A program made the translations under genes and the position numbers. The notes under the pieces were generated by a model that saw only the letters and a list, made by a program, of their open reading frames with translations, was not told where the DNA came from and ran no database searches. A DNA stretch of 64,000 nt from contig JAOADV010000002.1 of NCBI GenBank assembly GCA_026417135.1, positions 162,129 through 226,128 of the forward strand. The letters run 5' to 3'. Below are positions 53,951 to 63,464 of this stretch, one piece after another (positions within the stretch are counted from its first letter, which is position 1; the number at the start of each line of letters is the position of its first letter). Source of the stretch: Ignavibacteria bacterium (GTDB lineage: Bacteria; Bacteroidota; Ignavibacteria; Kapaibacteriales; UBA2268).

Positions 53951-55351
53951 GTCTCTTTCTCCTTTTTCTATTCGTTGAAGGTATTGTATCGTTTTCTGCC
54001 TGACTTTCAGATTAGGGATTTTTTCGAGTTCTATTTCAATTAATTTTTCTCCTACCTTACGAGTTTCCTCGTCTGCGTAATCGACAAGATATTCTTTTAA
54101 GGTTGTAAGTCCATTTGGATGGCAATGCAATTTGATTAACCCGGGTTTTGCCAAATCCATAAAATCTTCGCCTACTCTACCTACCCTATAGCAAGCAGTG
54201 CAAAAAGATGGAACAAAACCCATTTTTATGATGTCTTGTATCACTTCTCCCGAAGAACGACAGTCGTTTAAAGTGAACTGACCAATTTCTTCGGTATTTT
54301 CGGTTCCATTAAATGCTTGTTTATATCCACCTACTGTTGTTTTCGAACCAGCACTAATTTGCGAAACTCCAAGATTAAAAAGCTCATTCCGTAATGAAGC
54401 TGGTTCACGAGTAGATAGAATTATTCCCGTATATGGCACTGAGATTCTTAATACAGCAACAAGCTTCTTAAAACTAAGGTCGTCGACAGCGTATTGAAGA
54501 TTGTAAGAAGCAGGAGCATTTTTAGCTGGTTTTACTCTTGGAATTGAGATGGTGTGGGGTCCAATTCCATAAACGCTATCAAGATATTTCGAGTGCTGTA
54601 TTAGTGAAAGTACTTCGTATCTATAATCGTACAATCCGAATAACGCACCAATTCCAACATCGTGCATTCCATTCGATAAAGCTCTATCCATCGTATATAA
54701 ACGCCAGAAATAATCCGATTTTTTCCCTTTTGGGTGCATCTTCTTATAAGTTTCGTAATGGTAAGTTTCTTGAAAAACAGTATATGTCCCAATTGGAACT
54801 TCGCTAAGAACTTTGAACTCTTCATCGCTGAGAGGAGCTATTTCGACATTTATCCGTCGAATGGAACTACCTTTTGAATCTTTAACTGAATAAATTGCAT
54901 AAATAGCATCGATAAAATAATCAAGTGTATTGAATTTGTGGTCCTCCCCCATCAGTAGAAGAACTCTTTTGTGGCCCTGTTCTAAAATGTGTAAGGTTTC
55001 TTCTTTTATTTCATCGATTTTCAAAATTCTTCTATGTATTTCTTTATTATCGTTCCGAAAGCCACAATACAAGCAATTATTTGAGCAAAAATTAGAAATA
55101 TATAATGGTGCAAAAAGGACCAACCTATTTCCATAAATTTCATCTTTAATTTTATTGGCTGTATCGAAGATTTTCTCTAAGTCGGAGTTTTGGGTTACAT
55201 TTAGCAATAAAGCCGATTCGTGAAAATCGATTCCGTTTAACTCCAAAGCTTTTGCCAATATTTCATCGACCACGGAGCTCTCGGGATTAGTCGTAGATTG
55301 AATAGTACTATGAATAGCATTTTCATCTATGAAACAGGTTTGAGTTTTCAT
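53939..55351 (-). CDS. hydG: HydG, [FeFe]-hydrogenase maturase (radical SAM tyrosine lyase)
   Basis: ATG 55351 is chosen over GTG 55360. The 470-residue protein has the radical SAM motif CX3CX2C (C89, C93, C96 in FCSNNCLYCGF) and the C-terminal CX2CX22C (C384, C387, C410), which distinguishes HydG from ThiH and binds the dangler-iron cluster. HydG splits tyrosine to CO and cyanide ligands for the H-cluster. hydE, hydF and the hydrogenase are not in this window. The preceding giant T9SS gene is separated by a terminator. Confidence 0.93.
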   Translation of the reverse strand: MKTQTCFIDENAIHSTIQSTTNPESSVVDEILAKALELNGIDFHESALLLNVTQNSDLEKIFDTANKIKDEIYGNRLVLFAPLYISNFCSNNCLYCGFRNDNKEIHRRILKIDEIKEETLHILEQGHKRVLLLMGEDHKFNTLDYFIDAIYAIYSVKDSKGSSIRRINVEIAPLSDEEFKVLSEVPIGTYTVFQETYHYETYKKMHPKGKKSDYFWRLYTMDRALSNGMHDVGIGALFGLYDYRYEVLSLIQHSKYLDSVYGIGPHTISIPRVKPAKNAPASYNLQYAVDDLSFKKLVAVLRISVPYTGIILSTREPASLRNELFNLGVSQISAGSKTTVGGYKQAFNGTENTEEIGQFTLNDCRSSGEVIQDIIKMGFVPSFCTACYRVGRVGEDFMDLAKPGLIKLHCHPNGLTTLKEYLVDYADEETRKVGEKLIEIELEKIPNLKVRQKTIQYLQRIEKGERDLYF

Positions 55352-55409
55352 ATAATACACGACTTGAAAAAATACAGAAACGAAAAAGAATTCTCTTTAT
55401 TAATAAAAA

Positions 55410-55436
55410 AGCCCAGCCGTAATGTTTGGCTGAGCT
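55410..55436 (-). terminator. Terminator after the 1418-residue T9SS protein gene
   Basis: AGCCCAGCC (55410-55418) pairs with GGCTGAGCT (55428-55436) with one mismatch and a 9-base loop. On the minus strand a run of six T follows, so it should end the large gene whose stop is at 55458 and separate it from hydG. A T-rich plus-strand flank may make it work both ways. Confidence 0.8.
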
Positions 55437-55457
55437 TTTTCAAATATTTGTATATTC

Positions 55458-58400
55458 TTACTTGGCAATGCTAATTGTAATAAATCCAGTAAATGAACCC
55501 GATTCGAGTTTACAGTAGTACACACCCGAAGGTAGCCCTAATTGATTAGCGTCGAAACGCAAATCATAAATACCAGGTTTCAAATTACCTTCGAAGAGCG
55601 TCGTAACTTTCTCGCCAAATGGGTTCCACAATGTAATACTTGTGTTGCCTTCGAAAGCAATGCCATAAGTAATCGTAGCACTGTTTTGAATTGGGTTAGG
55701 TGCAACATCAGCAATAAAGTATTGATAGGTCGATATTTCGATTAAGCGTGCTGTATTAACACAAACAGGATTAATTCTTATGTCACCTGGTTGATTCTCA
55801 ACAATAACATAATTTGCTGCTGGGAAATTAGCAACTTGGAATTCTACCGGTAGAGGAATTAAGTCCAAATCACTTAGGAAAGTATTCATCCTAAATCGCA
55901 TTAAAGTACCGAAATTGCCGAGGACCTTATCGTTGGATTTAAGAAGAACTTGCAATAGTCGGTTTTCCATAATTTCAGCATATTCGCATTTAAACCCATC
56001 TGAAATTGTTCCAACAGTTTGAATATCGTTGCAACCACTAACTGCAGGATAAACTTCTTGAACTTTTAGGTTAACATCTGAATCAAATGTTACCTTTACT
56101 TTAAACTCGGAAATTGCTGGGTCGTTCAACGGTTTAGTTTCGTCGGGATGTTTTTCTAAAATAACCGAAACCTCCACTGGGTCGCCTGGATTGGCAACAT
56201 ATACTCCTTTGGGAATTTTACAAATTAGTTTGTAAACCATACCTTCTCCGACGAGATTAGAGTAAACCGTTCCTTTTTCGCCAGATTCAGTTTCGAATTC
56301 ATAGGCAATACGCATCTGGTACTTTTTATCTTCGGGTGGATTAAATCGAGCTAATACCCACAAAGTGTCTTTCGGTCGGAGCAAAATTGGAGGTTCATCG
56401 GAGATTTGAGCATCGTTTAGCATCAAGTTTTGGACAGAAATTTCGTTATAATCTCCACTTACACTTAAAGCAATCGACTTAGTAATAGTAACATTATTAC
56501 TGCCTATGTTTGTAATGAAAACTTTACCGTCTTTCGAAGTGGTTTTATAAATTTTTCCAAAGTCGTAATCCGAAGTTCTTACACCAATTTGATATGCTTC
56601 TCCAATAAGTTCGCCACGGACATTGTCGGGAGCATCGCTTTCGGGCACCAAATATGCAATATGATTACCCGGACGAGTTGGCTTAAAGGTTACGGGAATC
56701 TGCCAACTTCCACCAACAGGTATCACAACTGGCGTAGATGGATTAAGATATTCATTAGAAATAATGAATGCGTCCCTGTCAGGTCCTTCTAATCGTAAGC
56801 TGAACACAGTCAAGTCCATTGCAGTGATTGGATTAATTGTAACGTGCAAGACGTTGGCATTTCCGTCAATTTGATTGCCAACCATTATTGGTGGGAAAGT
56901 GTAGCCTTGTATATCGATATGTGGTAAAATACCGATTCCTTGCAATTTACCCCGCACCTCTAATTGCTTATCGGAAAAGCGACCAAGTAGAACAATATCG
57001 GCTTCGTAAACTTTTTCGGCTTTTGGTGCGAACCAAACTTTTAAAGGAACTGGACTATTCGGAGTTAATTGTAATGGAGCATTTTTGGTGTCGAAGGAAA
57101 AAACACCGTCGACATCACCTTCAATTGTTAAACTCATTACATCTACTTTGGCATTTCCAATTGCATCGATAATAACTTCTCCTTCATATTTATCGGTTCC
57201 AGCAAACTTGTCAATAACACGACGTCTCTTCCAATCATAACCAGTAATAGTTGGCCCAGCATCTAACCCACTACCATCCCAATCGGAATAGGTTTTAATC
57301 TTCGTTGCATTAAGTTGGAATTCACAACGAGTCGAGTGCTTCACACCGGGAACATCTGCTTTGTAGTAAACTATAAAGGTATGCGTGTTGTTTGGTTTTA
57401 ACGTAAGTGGTATTGGAAGGGTTTCTTCATCAACTCTGAAATGGACTTTATCGGGGAAGTCGTATCCAGTTATAACAATATCTACATTTCCAAGGTTCCT
57501 AATTTCGACGTTCCTTGGGGTTTCTTTTCCAATTGGCTGAGGCTCCCAATGTGCATCAGTTATATAAACAATCGGGTCGCCAGTTCGAAGTTCAAGCCCA
57601 ACTATTGTTTCTTCGTAACAGGTGAGCACGGCAATAACACTATCGCGGACTGGAACATTCGACAAAACAAGAGCAGTAGCCGTTACTTCAAATTCTCTTG
57701 TTTCATTTGGTTCCAATGTTGCGGGAAGTTGGTTGGAGCTTAAATCAAATTCCTTTTTCCCAAATTTTAATTTAAATTCTTTGATTGTTGCTGGAACAAC
57801 GCCTTTATTTGTTACTTTGAATTTAAGAGTATTCTTGTCCCCAACTTGCATTAACCCAAAATCGAGGAAAGTTGGGTCAGCTGCTATCAATTCTGGTTCG
57901 TAGACAAATTCCCGAGTAATAGTTTGACCGGAACGAGTAATCACTGAAACTACCGCTTTTCCGGATTGTTTTCTATCGGCTAAGAAGACTTTGAATTTTA
58001 CAGTTTTATCGCCTGGTTTAAAATCGGGGTTAAGTTGAACATTAGAATAGTTGTAAGATTTGGCTTTATCGAGCAAAACATCGTGTATTCCAGCGCAATC
58101 AGCATTTGGTGGTAGAGCGATACCTTCGCCAGTAATATCGCCACAAAGCATTTCAGCGTTTACAACCAAAGAATCTTCGCATTCAATACGATAGTTAACA
58201 CCAATTGGATAACCATATGCAAATCCATCCTTGCTACGGTCCCAATTTCCATAAACATAGCCAGCAAAAACAGCTTTTTCTTTTCCGCCGGGCAATGTGT
58301 CCCCCATAATCCAGTGGTCACCAGCGGCAACTTGCTCAACAATATATGCAAACTCGGTCCCTTCAATATAATTTATAGCATTCCCAAAGCGAGCTGTAAA

Positions 58401-59714
58401 TGTTTTTCCATCAAATTTCAGATAAGGCAAATCTTTTGCACGGAAGGTAATAGCAACAAAATTGTCGATGTTTTGAGGGGAGCGGAAAGATGCATAACTA
58501 GTCCATTGTTTGAAAGGAGCAAGAATCAGCATCATTCCCTGTCCGTTTCGTGGCGGATTTTGTATATCATCACCACCAGAAGTTCTGGGACTTACAGCAT
58601 TCAACCACCAAGTCTTTCCATACATAGCAGCAAGCACTGGCTTCGTAGATTCATAATATGCTGCTTCCTCTTGATTTGTAATTTCGTGATATTCACCTCT
58701 TTTTAATGGTTTACTTATTTGTTTCAAACCAGAACCATCTTTACGCATTTGGTAAACAATCGTATTGTCGTAGGCTGCAATAAAACGAAGCATATCCCCT
58801 TTGTCGTCGGCAATTTTTCCGCGAGGTCTATCAGCATATTTTATTGGACAAGATACATATTGGTTCCCAAGCATCTCAATTGGCCAAATCATCTCAATCA
58901 TCATATTTCGCATAAAACTACCGTTTCGGCCCAAAAAAGTATATTGGTAACGCGGAAAAGCACCCTTGGTATGGCCAGAGATAACAGCAATAGGTTTGTT
59001 AGCTTCGATATAAGTTCCGGTTAAGTCGGATTGGTCTGTTTGGACCCACCCATCTTGCATACGGCCCAAGATGAAAAATGTCTGACCTTTGTTAAGTCTA
59101 ATTGGTTGAGAAAGTTGACCAGCATCGAGTAAAGGCGTCGGAGCAGATGGTCGATAACGGATGGTTGTATTATTTTCAGTCGCTACAATAAGTATCTGAG
59201 GGGGTCTAAGTTGGGCAGAACCAACTTTATCCAAGTAAAGGTTAGCGGTTACATAACGCTTACCAAGCCATTCAACAGGTATAACACGATAAGCTTCCCC
59301 AGTCCAAGCATAGGAAATATAAACTGCTACTGAAACGGGGTCTTCAGCTTTAATGTAAATCCCCTTATTAGCAACCATTTCGTTGTCATCTGGCTTATGC
59401 ATAAGAACATCGCCGAAAACAATTTGTGTAATTTGATTTGCACGAACGACAAAGTTCCTGCGTGAGCCGGTTAAAACATCTTCAAGATAACCTTTTGTAT
59501 CGGTTCGCGAAGAAATCCAAACACAAATCGGACCTTCGCCTCGTAAACCTTCCGAGTATTGTTGGTCGAGCCAACAAAGAGGCACACCAAACCAAAATTC
59601 CCGCCCTTCGATAATCTCCTGGCGGTACATATTTTGGGAGTGTAAAAAGTTGATCCCAACAAAACAAAAAAAGATTGAAAGAATAAGAGATTTGAGTAAT
59701 TGCTTCATATTCAT
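55458..59714 (-). CDS. Large secreted T9SS cargo with IgGFc-binding-like and ASH-like domains
   Basis: AGGAGG lies 5 bases before ATG 59714. The 1418-residue protein has a signal peptide (1-27, cut near LHSQ) and an IgGFc-binding-type region (about 30-500; EFWFGVPLCW, VAVYISYAWTGEAYRVIPVEW, ISGHTKGAFP). Repeated ASH/HYDIN-type beta-sandwich domains follow (about 600-1130; LDFGLMQVGDKNTLKFKVTN, YDFGKIYKTTSKDGKVFI), then a cohesin-like segment and a C-terminal T9SS type A sorting domain (VAPNPIQNSATITYGI to SGVYYCKLESG). It is likely a surface adhesin or structural protein. No enzymatic motif is seen. Confidence 0.85.
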   Translation of the reverse strand: MNMKQLLKSLILSIFFCFVGINFLHSQNMYRQEIIEGREFWFGVPLCWLDQQYSEGLRGEGPICVWISSRTDTKGYLEDVLTGSRRNFVVRANQITQIVFGDVLMHKPDDNEMVANKGIYIKAEDPVSVAVYISYAWTGEAYRVIPVEWLGKRYVTANLYLDKVGSAQLRPPQILIVATENNTTIRYRPSAPTPLLDAGQLSQPIRLNKGQTFFILGRMQDGWVQTDQSDLTGTYIEANKPIAVISGHTKGAFPRYQYTFLGRNGSFMRNMMIEMIWPIEMLGNQYVSCPIKYADRPRGKIADDKGDMLRFIAAYDNTIVYQMRKDGSGLKQISKPLKRGEYHEITNQEEAAYYESTKPVLAAMYGKTWWLNAVSPRTSGGDDIQNPPRNGQGMMLILAPFKQWTSYASFRSPQNIDNFVAITFRAKDLPYLKFDGKTFTARFGNAINYIEGTEFAYIVEQVAAGDHWIMGDTLPGGKEKAVFAGYVYGNWDRSKDGFAYGYPIGVNYRIECEDSLVVNAEMLCGDITGEGIALPPNADCAGIHDVLLDKAKSYNYSNVQLNPDFKPGDKTVKFKVFLADRKQSGKAVVSVITRSGQTITREFVYEPELIAADPTFLDFGLMQVGDKNTLKFKVTNKGVVPATIKEFKLKFGKKEFDLSSNQLPATLEPNETREFEVTATALVLSNVPVRDSVIAVLTCYEETIVGLELRTGDPIVYITDAHWEPQPIGKETPRNVEIRNLGNVDIVITGYDFPDKVHFRVDEETLPIPLTLKPNNTHTFIVYYKADVPGVKHSTRCEFQLNATKIKTYSDWDGSGLDAGPTITGYDWKRRRVIDKFAGTDKYEGEVIIDAIGNAKVDVMSLTIEGDVDGVFSFDTKNAPLQLTPNSPVPLKVWFAPKAEKVYEADIVLLGRFSDKQLEVRGKLQGIGILPHIDIQGYTFPPIMVGNQIDGNANVLHVTINPITAMDLTVFSLRLEGPDRDAFIISNEYLNPSTPVVIPVGGSWQIPVTFKPTRPGNHIAYLVPESDAPDNVRGELIGEAYQIGVRTSDYDFGKIYKTTSKDGKVFITNIGSNNVTITKSIALSVSGDYNEISVQNLMLNDAQISDEPPILLRPKDTLWVLARFNPPEDKKYQMRIAYEFETESGEKGTVYSNLVGEGMVYKLICKIPKGVYVANPGDPVEVSVILEKHPDETKPLNDPAISEFKVKVTFDSDVNLKVQEVYPAVSGCNDIQTVGTISDGFKCEYAEIMENRLLQVLLKSNDKVLGNFGTLMRFRMNTFLSDLDLIPLPVEFQVANFPAANYVIVENQPGDIRINPVCVNTARLIEISTYQYFIADVAPNPIQNSATITYGIAFEGNTSITLWNPFGEKVTTLFEGNLKPGIYDLRFDANQLGLPSGVYYCKLESGSFTGFITISIAK

Positions 59715-59968
59715 ATATTCCTCCTAAAATTTAAATCACTTAACTTTAACATAGCAATTTAATAATTTTTTTTTTATTTTCCAAATATTTTGAAAATTTT
59801 TTAAAAATATCTTTAACTTTAAAATACTATCTTTCAAAATCAACAGATAATTAACTATTTCTAAACAAATTACCTTTAAATTTCATACAAATTTATAACA
59901 ATTTAAAGAAAAATTTGTTACGACATTTAAATAATTTTGAATTTTAGAATATTAAATTTTTCCACTAA
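59715..59968. promoter_or_regulatory. Very AT-rich divergent spacer with -7 element of the MFS gene
   Basis: The 254-base spacer between divergent genes holds TAATTTTG at 59932-59939, 29 bases before the MFS TTG start, and the AGGAGG ribosome-binding site of the large minus-strand gene near 59720-59725. No other structure was recognised. Confidence 0.4.
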
Positions 59969-61144
59969 TTGAAAACATTTATTAACAAAAAAATTCTAAT
60001 TCTCGCATTAATAAGTTTCTTTACCGATGTTGCCAGCGAAATGCTTTATCCTATCCTACCTTTGTTTCTTAAATCCATTGGCTTTTCAATTTTAGTGATT
60101 GGTATTCTTGAAAGTATTGCCGAAGCAATTTCTGGTCTAAGCAAAGGTTACTTCGGAGCACTTTCAGACAAACTGGGTAGCCGAGTTCTTTTCGTCCGAT
60201 TGGGTTATTTCTTAAGTTCAATTGCTAAACCGCTGATAGGGTTGTTTCCACTCCCAATGTTTGTTTTCTTTTTCCGAACGATAGATAGATTTGGAAAAGG
60301 CATACGAACAGCCCCACGTGATGCTTTACTTTCAGACGAAAGCCAATATGAACATAAAGGCAAAGTATTTGGTTTTCACCGAGCTTTCGATACATTAGGG
60401 GCTGTAGTTGGACCTTCATTAACCATTCTACTACTTACATATTTTATTGCCGATTATCGAACTATTTTCCTACTTTCCGTTGTTCCGGGAGTAATTGTTT
60501 TACTTCTTTGTTTTACACTTAAAGAGCAAAAAAAAGAGAAAAAAGCATATTCAACCAGCACCATAAGAACAAATGTTTCTGCCTTTTTAAAGTATTATCA
60601 AAGCTCTTCTAAAAAATACAAGGAAATAACTTTTCCACTTTTATTTTTTACTTTGTTTAAGTCATCGGAATTTTTTTTGTTACTCAAACTTGATGAATAT
60701 GGAATATCAAGTGCAAATATTGTATTTTTCTACATCCTTCTAAATGTCTCTTACGCCATTTTTTCTTTTCCCGCTGGAAGACTTGCCGATAAAGTTGGCT
60801 TTAAGAAAGTAATTTCATTCGGTCTTTTATCATTTTCTTGTGCTTATCTTTCGATAAATCTATCTAATGATACTTATTGGTTGGCAATTGTTTTTATTAT
60901 ATATGGAATTTTTTCTGCATCTTACGAAGGTATGGTAAAGGCATATATAACAAACCGCGTGCCTCATTCAGAAACTGCCACAGCACTCGGAACATTCAGT
61001 GCTTTTACTAGTGTCATTTCGCTTTTATCTAGTTCGTTGACAGGGACACTTTGGAGTATTTTGGGCTCAACTTGTGCACTTTTATTTTCGGCTTTTGCTG
61101 GTTTGATAACTTTCGTTTACTTTGCTATTTTCTTAAAGGATTAA
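59969..61144 (+). CDS. Major facilitator superfamily transporter
   Basis: The 391-residue protein has about 12 membrane helices and the MFS signature between helices 2 and 3 (LSKGYFGALSDKLGSR). The segments SFFTDVASEMLYPILPLF and GKGIRTAPRDALLSD are typical of one uncharacterised MFS subgroup. The start is TTG 59969; an in-frame stop lies just upstream and the next Met would fall inside helix 1. The transported compound is unknown and neighbours give no clue. Confidence 0.88.
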   Translation: MKTFINKKILILALISFFTDVASEMLYPILPLFLKSIGFSILVIGILESIAEAISGLSKGYFGALSDKLGSRVLFVRLGYFLSSIAKPLIGLFPLPMFVFFFRTIDRFGKGIRTAPRDALLSDESQYEHKGKVFGFHRAFDTLGAVVGPSLTILLLTYFIADYRTIFLLSVVPGVIVLLLCFTLKEQKKEKKAYSTSTIRTNVSAFLKYYQSSSKKYKEITFPLLFFTLFKSSEFFLLLKLDEYGISSANIVFFYILLNVSYAIFSFPAGRLADKVGFKKVISFGLLSFSCAYLSINLSNDTYWLAIVFIIYGIFSASYEGMVKAYITNRVPHSETATALGTFSAFTSVISLLSSSLTGTLWSILGSTCALLFSAFAGLITFVYFAIFLKD

Positions 61145-61236
61145 TTTTATAAACTTTTAGCTTAATTCGACATAAAGTTAGTGATTATAAATGCATCAAC
61201 TTCAAGTAAACTTTGATAACTTTTGGAGTAGCTGAA

Positions 61237-62586
61237 TTGAAAGATAAATTAGTTTACCAATGCACAAATTGCAAAGCTATTCACCTTCGTTGGGCTGGAA
61301 AATGTTCCTCTTGCGAAAGTTGGAACACACTTGTTCCAGTTTACCACAAGGAAGTAGTCAGAGAACCAAAGAAATCTTTAAATGAAAATCCCCTCCTACA
61401 GAACTTAGAAGAAATTTCAATATCTGAACATTTTCGTATTCCCTCCACTATTTTCGAAGTCGACAGAGTTCTCGGCGGAGGCTTTGTACCTTCTTCGGTC
61501 GTTCTAATTGCAGGAGAACCGGGGATTGGTAAATCAACTTTAATTTTACAATTGCTTCATAAAATTGATGAAAAGGTAATTTATATTTCTGGCGAAGAAT
61601 CCCCAGAACAAGTTAAACTTCGTTCCAAAAGATTGGGTTTGCACCCGACAAATATTTTCGTTGCTAGTGAGACAAACATAGACTACATCTCTGCAATAAT
61701 CGAGAACGAAGATGCAAGGATTATCGCGATAGATTCTATTCAAACAGTATATGCCGAAGAGATTAATTCCCCAGCGGGCTCGATTATTCAACTACGCGAA
61801 ACAACGCAACAGCTACTCAGATTAGCGAAACGAAATAACAAAATATTAATTCTTATCGGACACGTTAATAAGGAAGGAAACATTGCTGGTCCGAAAGCCT
61901 TGGAACATATTGTCGATGCAGTCCTTGTTCTTGAAGGAGATAAAATATCAAACTTAAGAATTCTAAGAGCCTTAAAGAATCGATTTGGCTCTACGCAAGA
62001 AATCGGTCTTTTGGAAATGACTGAAAGCGGACTGGTTGAGATGTTAGATACAAGTAAAATTTTTATACAACATTTAACCACAGAAACCTCGGGAATTGTT
62101 TTCACACCAGTTGTCGAAGGAGGAAGATGTTTTATTATGGAAATTCAATCTCTTGTATCTGGCACTTCCTACAATTTTCCACAAAGGAATATAAATGGCT
62201 ATGATTTTAAGCGACTTCAAATGATTTTAGCTGTATTAGATAAAAAAATGGGGCTTAATTTCAAGCAAAGCGATGTTTTTGTCAATCTTACTGGTGGAAT
62301 TAGTATTTACGATACTGGTGTGGATTTTGCCATAGCTGGGTCGCTTGTTAGTTCTTTTTACGACCTTCCGATTCCAAAAAATGTTATTCTAATTGGTGAA
62401 ATAGGGCTTGCTGGCGAAATACGCAACGTTCCATTCCTTGAAAAAAGGATAATCGAAGCAGAAAAATTAGGCTTTACAAAAGCTTTCATTCCCAAAACTG
62501 GAATTTCACACATAGAAAAGAACCACCAAATCAAATTAATATTGGCAGAAAGAATAAACGAGGTCTTCAAAAATATCTTTGGTTAA
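61237..62586 (+). CDS. radA: RadA, branch-migration ATPase/DNA repair protein
   Basis: TTG 61237 is preferred because GGAG lies 8 bases upstream and it gives the normal N-terminus KDKLVYQCTNCKAIHLRWAGKC; an upstream TTG at 61213 would add 8 residues. The 449-residue protein has the zinc finger CTNC...CSSC, Walker A GEPGIGKST, the RadA motif KNRFGST and a Lon-protease-like C-terminal domain (GGISIYDTGVDFAIAGSL). It helps RecA in recombination repair. tRNA-Pro follows. Confidence 0.96.
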   Translation: MKDKLVYQCTNCKAIHLRWAGKCSSCESWNTLVPVYHKEVVREPKKSLNENPLLQNLEEISISEHFRIPSTIFEVDRVLGGGFVPSSVVLIAGEPGIGKSTLILQLLHKIDEKVIYISGEESPEQVKLRSKRLGLHPTNIFVASETNIDYISAIIENEDARIIAIDSIQTVYAEEINSPAGSIIQLRETTQQLLRLAKRNNKILILIGHVNKEGNIAGPKALEHIVDAVLVLEGDKISNLRILRALKNRFGSTQEIGLLEMTESGLVEMLDTSKIFIQHLTTETSGIVFTPVVEGGRCFIMEIQSLVSGTSYNFPQRNINGYDFKRLQMILAVLDKKMGLNFKQSDVFVNLTGGISIYDTGVDFAIAGSLVSSFYDLPIPKNVILIGEIGLAGEIRNVPFLEKRIIEAEKLGFTKAFIPKTGISHIEKNHQIKLILAERINEVFKNIFG

Positions 62587-62609
62587 GTCTGAACTAATCG
62601 TTAAATTTG
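62578..62609 (+). promoter_or_regulatory. Bacteroidota-type promoter of tRNA-Pro
   Basis: TTTG (62578-62581), exactly 20 bases, TAAATTTG (62602-62609), then 6 bases to the mature tRNA. The layout equals that of tRNA-Ser. The upstream element overlaps the end of radA. Confidence 0.65.
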
Positions 62610-62615
62610 TTTATA

Positions 62616-62689
62616 CGGGGTGTAGCTCAGTTGGCTAGAGCACTACGTTCGGGACGTAGGGGCCGCTGGTTCAAGTCCAGTCACCCCGA
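62616..62689 (+). tRNA. tRNA-Pro (anticodon CGG)
   Basis: Acceptor arms CGGGGTG (62616-62622) and CACCCCG (62682-62688) pair, with discriminator A62689. The anticodon arm CTACG-TTCGGGA-CGTAG gives CGG. D-arm (GCTCAGTTGGCTAGAGC) and T-arm (CTGGTTCAAGTCCAG) are canonical. CCA is not encoded. Confidence 0.97.
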
Positions 62690-62702
62690 CAGTTTCTGTC
62701 GG
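62686..62702 (+). terminator. Hairpin overlapping the tRNA-Pro 3' end
   Basis: CCGACAG (62686-62692) and CTGTCGG (62696-62702) form a perfect 7-base stem with a TTT loop; TAAATTTT follows. The 5' arm shares four bases with the tRNA acceptor, so it may act in termination or 3' processing. Confidence 0.4.
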
Positions 62703-62820
62703 TAAATTTTAATGTTCCACTTAAATTTCAAAAATAATTTTTAAATTGAAACGACAATAGAATTTCGAAAATATAAATATTTTAACTTAATGTTTTACAA
62801 GACTTAATTTTGAGGTGAAA

Positions 62821-63285
62821 ATGAAAGGAAATGAAAAGTTAATTGAGGTTCTGAACGACCTTTTAGCCGACGAGTTAACGGCTATTAATCAGTATATGGT
62901 ACACGCAGAAATTTGTGAAAATTGGGGCTACGAAAAACTTCACAAAGCAATTGAAAAGCAAGCCTTCGACGAAATGCATCACGCAGAATGGTTAATCAAA
63001 AGAATCCTTTTCCTCGATGGAATTCCAATTGTATCCAATTTGAAACAAATAACAATTGGAAAAACTGTGCCCGATATTATTGGGAACGATATGGAAGCCG
63101 AACAATCTGCTGTTAGAGCCTACAATAATGCAATTAAATTAGCACAAGAAGTAGGCGACCAAGCCACAGCGGACCTTCTTACTGATATTTTGAAGATGGA
63201 AGAAAATCACATCGACTGGGCTGAACAGCAAAAAGCTCAAATTGAACAAATGGGATTACAAAATTATTTGGTTAACCAACGCTAA
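62821..63285 (+). CDS. bfr: Bacterioferritin
   Basis: ATG 62821 follows the strong ribosome-binding site GAGGTGA (4 bases away). This start gives 154 residues in which the di-iron ferroxidase ligands sit at exactly the E. coli positions: E18, E51, H54, E94, E127, H130, with the heme-binding M52. It therefore should oxidise and store iron in a 24-mer that binds heme between subunits. The sequence is full length (about 155). An orphan T9SS sorting-domain fragment follows directly. Confidence 0.96.
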   Translation: MKGNEKLIEVLNDLLADELTAINQYMVHAEICENWGYEKLHKAIEKQAFDEMHHAEWLIKRILFLDGIPIVSNLKQITIGKTVPDIIGNDMEAEQSAVRAYNNAIKLAQEVGDQATADLLTDILKMEENHIDWAEQQKAQIEQMGLQNYLVNQR

Positions 63286-63464
63286 TTTTAAGCGAAAAGT
63301 ATAGATTTTATTTAGATAGAACAAATATTTACAACTTACCCGAAGGGAGCAACATCATCTCGATTGATGTTGGTGCAATCAACAATTTATCAAGCGGAGT
63401 TTACATCTTACAAGTTAGTAATGGTAGCGAAGTACTCCGTCGGCAATTTGCCGTAGTTCGGTAG
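63276..63464 (+). pseudogene. Orphan T9SS C-terminal sorting-domain remnant
   Basis: One frame that is open from 63276 to the stop TAG at 63462-63464 encodes NIYNLPEGSNIISIDVGAIN then LSSGVYILQVSNGSEVLRR and QFAVVR, the last third of a T9SS type A sorting domain. No start codon, signal peptide or passenger domain precedes it, because the frame is closed within the end of bfr. It is probably the tail of a lost T9SS cargo gene; a terminator stands at its usual distance behind it. Confidence 0.75.

Noticed and set aside
58314..58706. 130-codon plus-strand frame inside the large T9SS gene
   Set aside because: Antisense shadow; no recognisable features.
62805..62812. TAATTTTG just before bfr as a promoter
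   Set aside because: It overlaps the GAGGTGA ribosome-binding site; a transcript started from it would lack that site.
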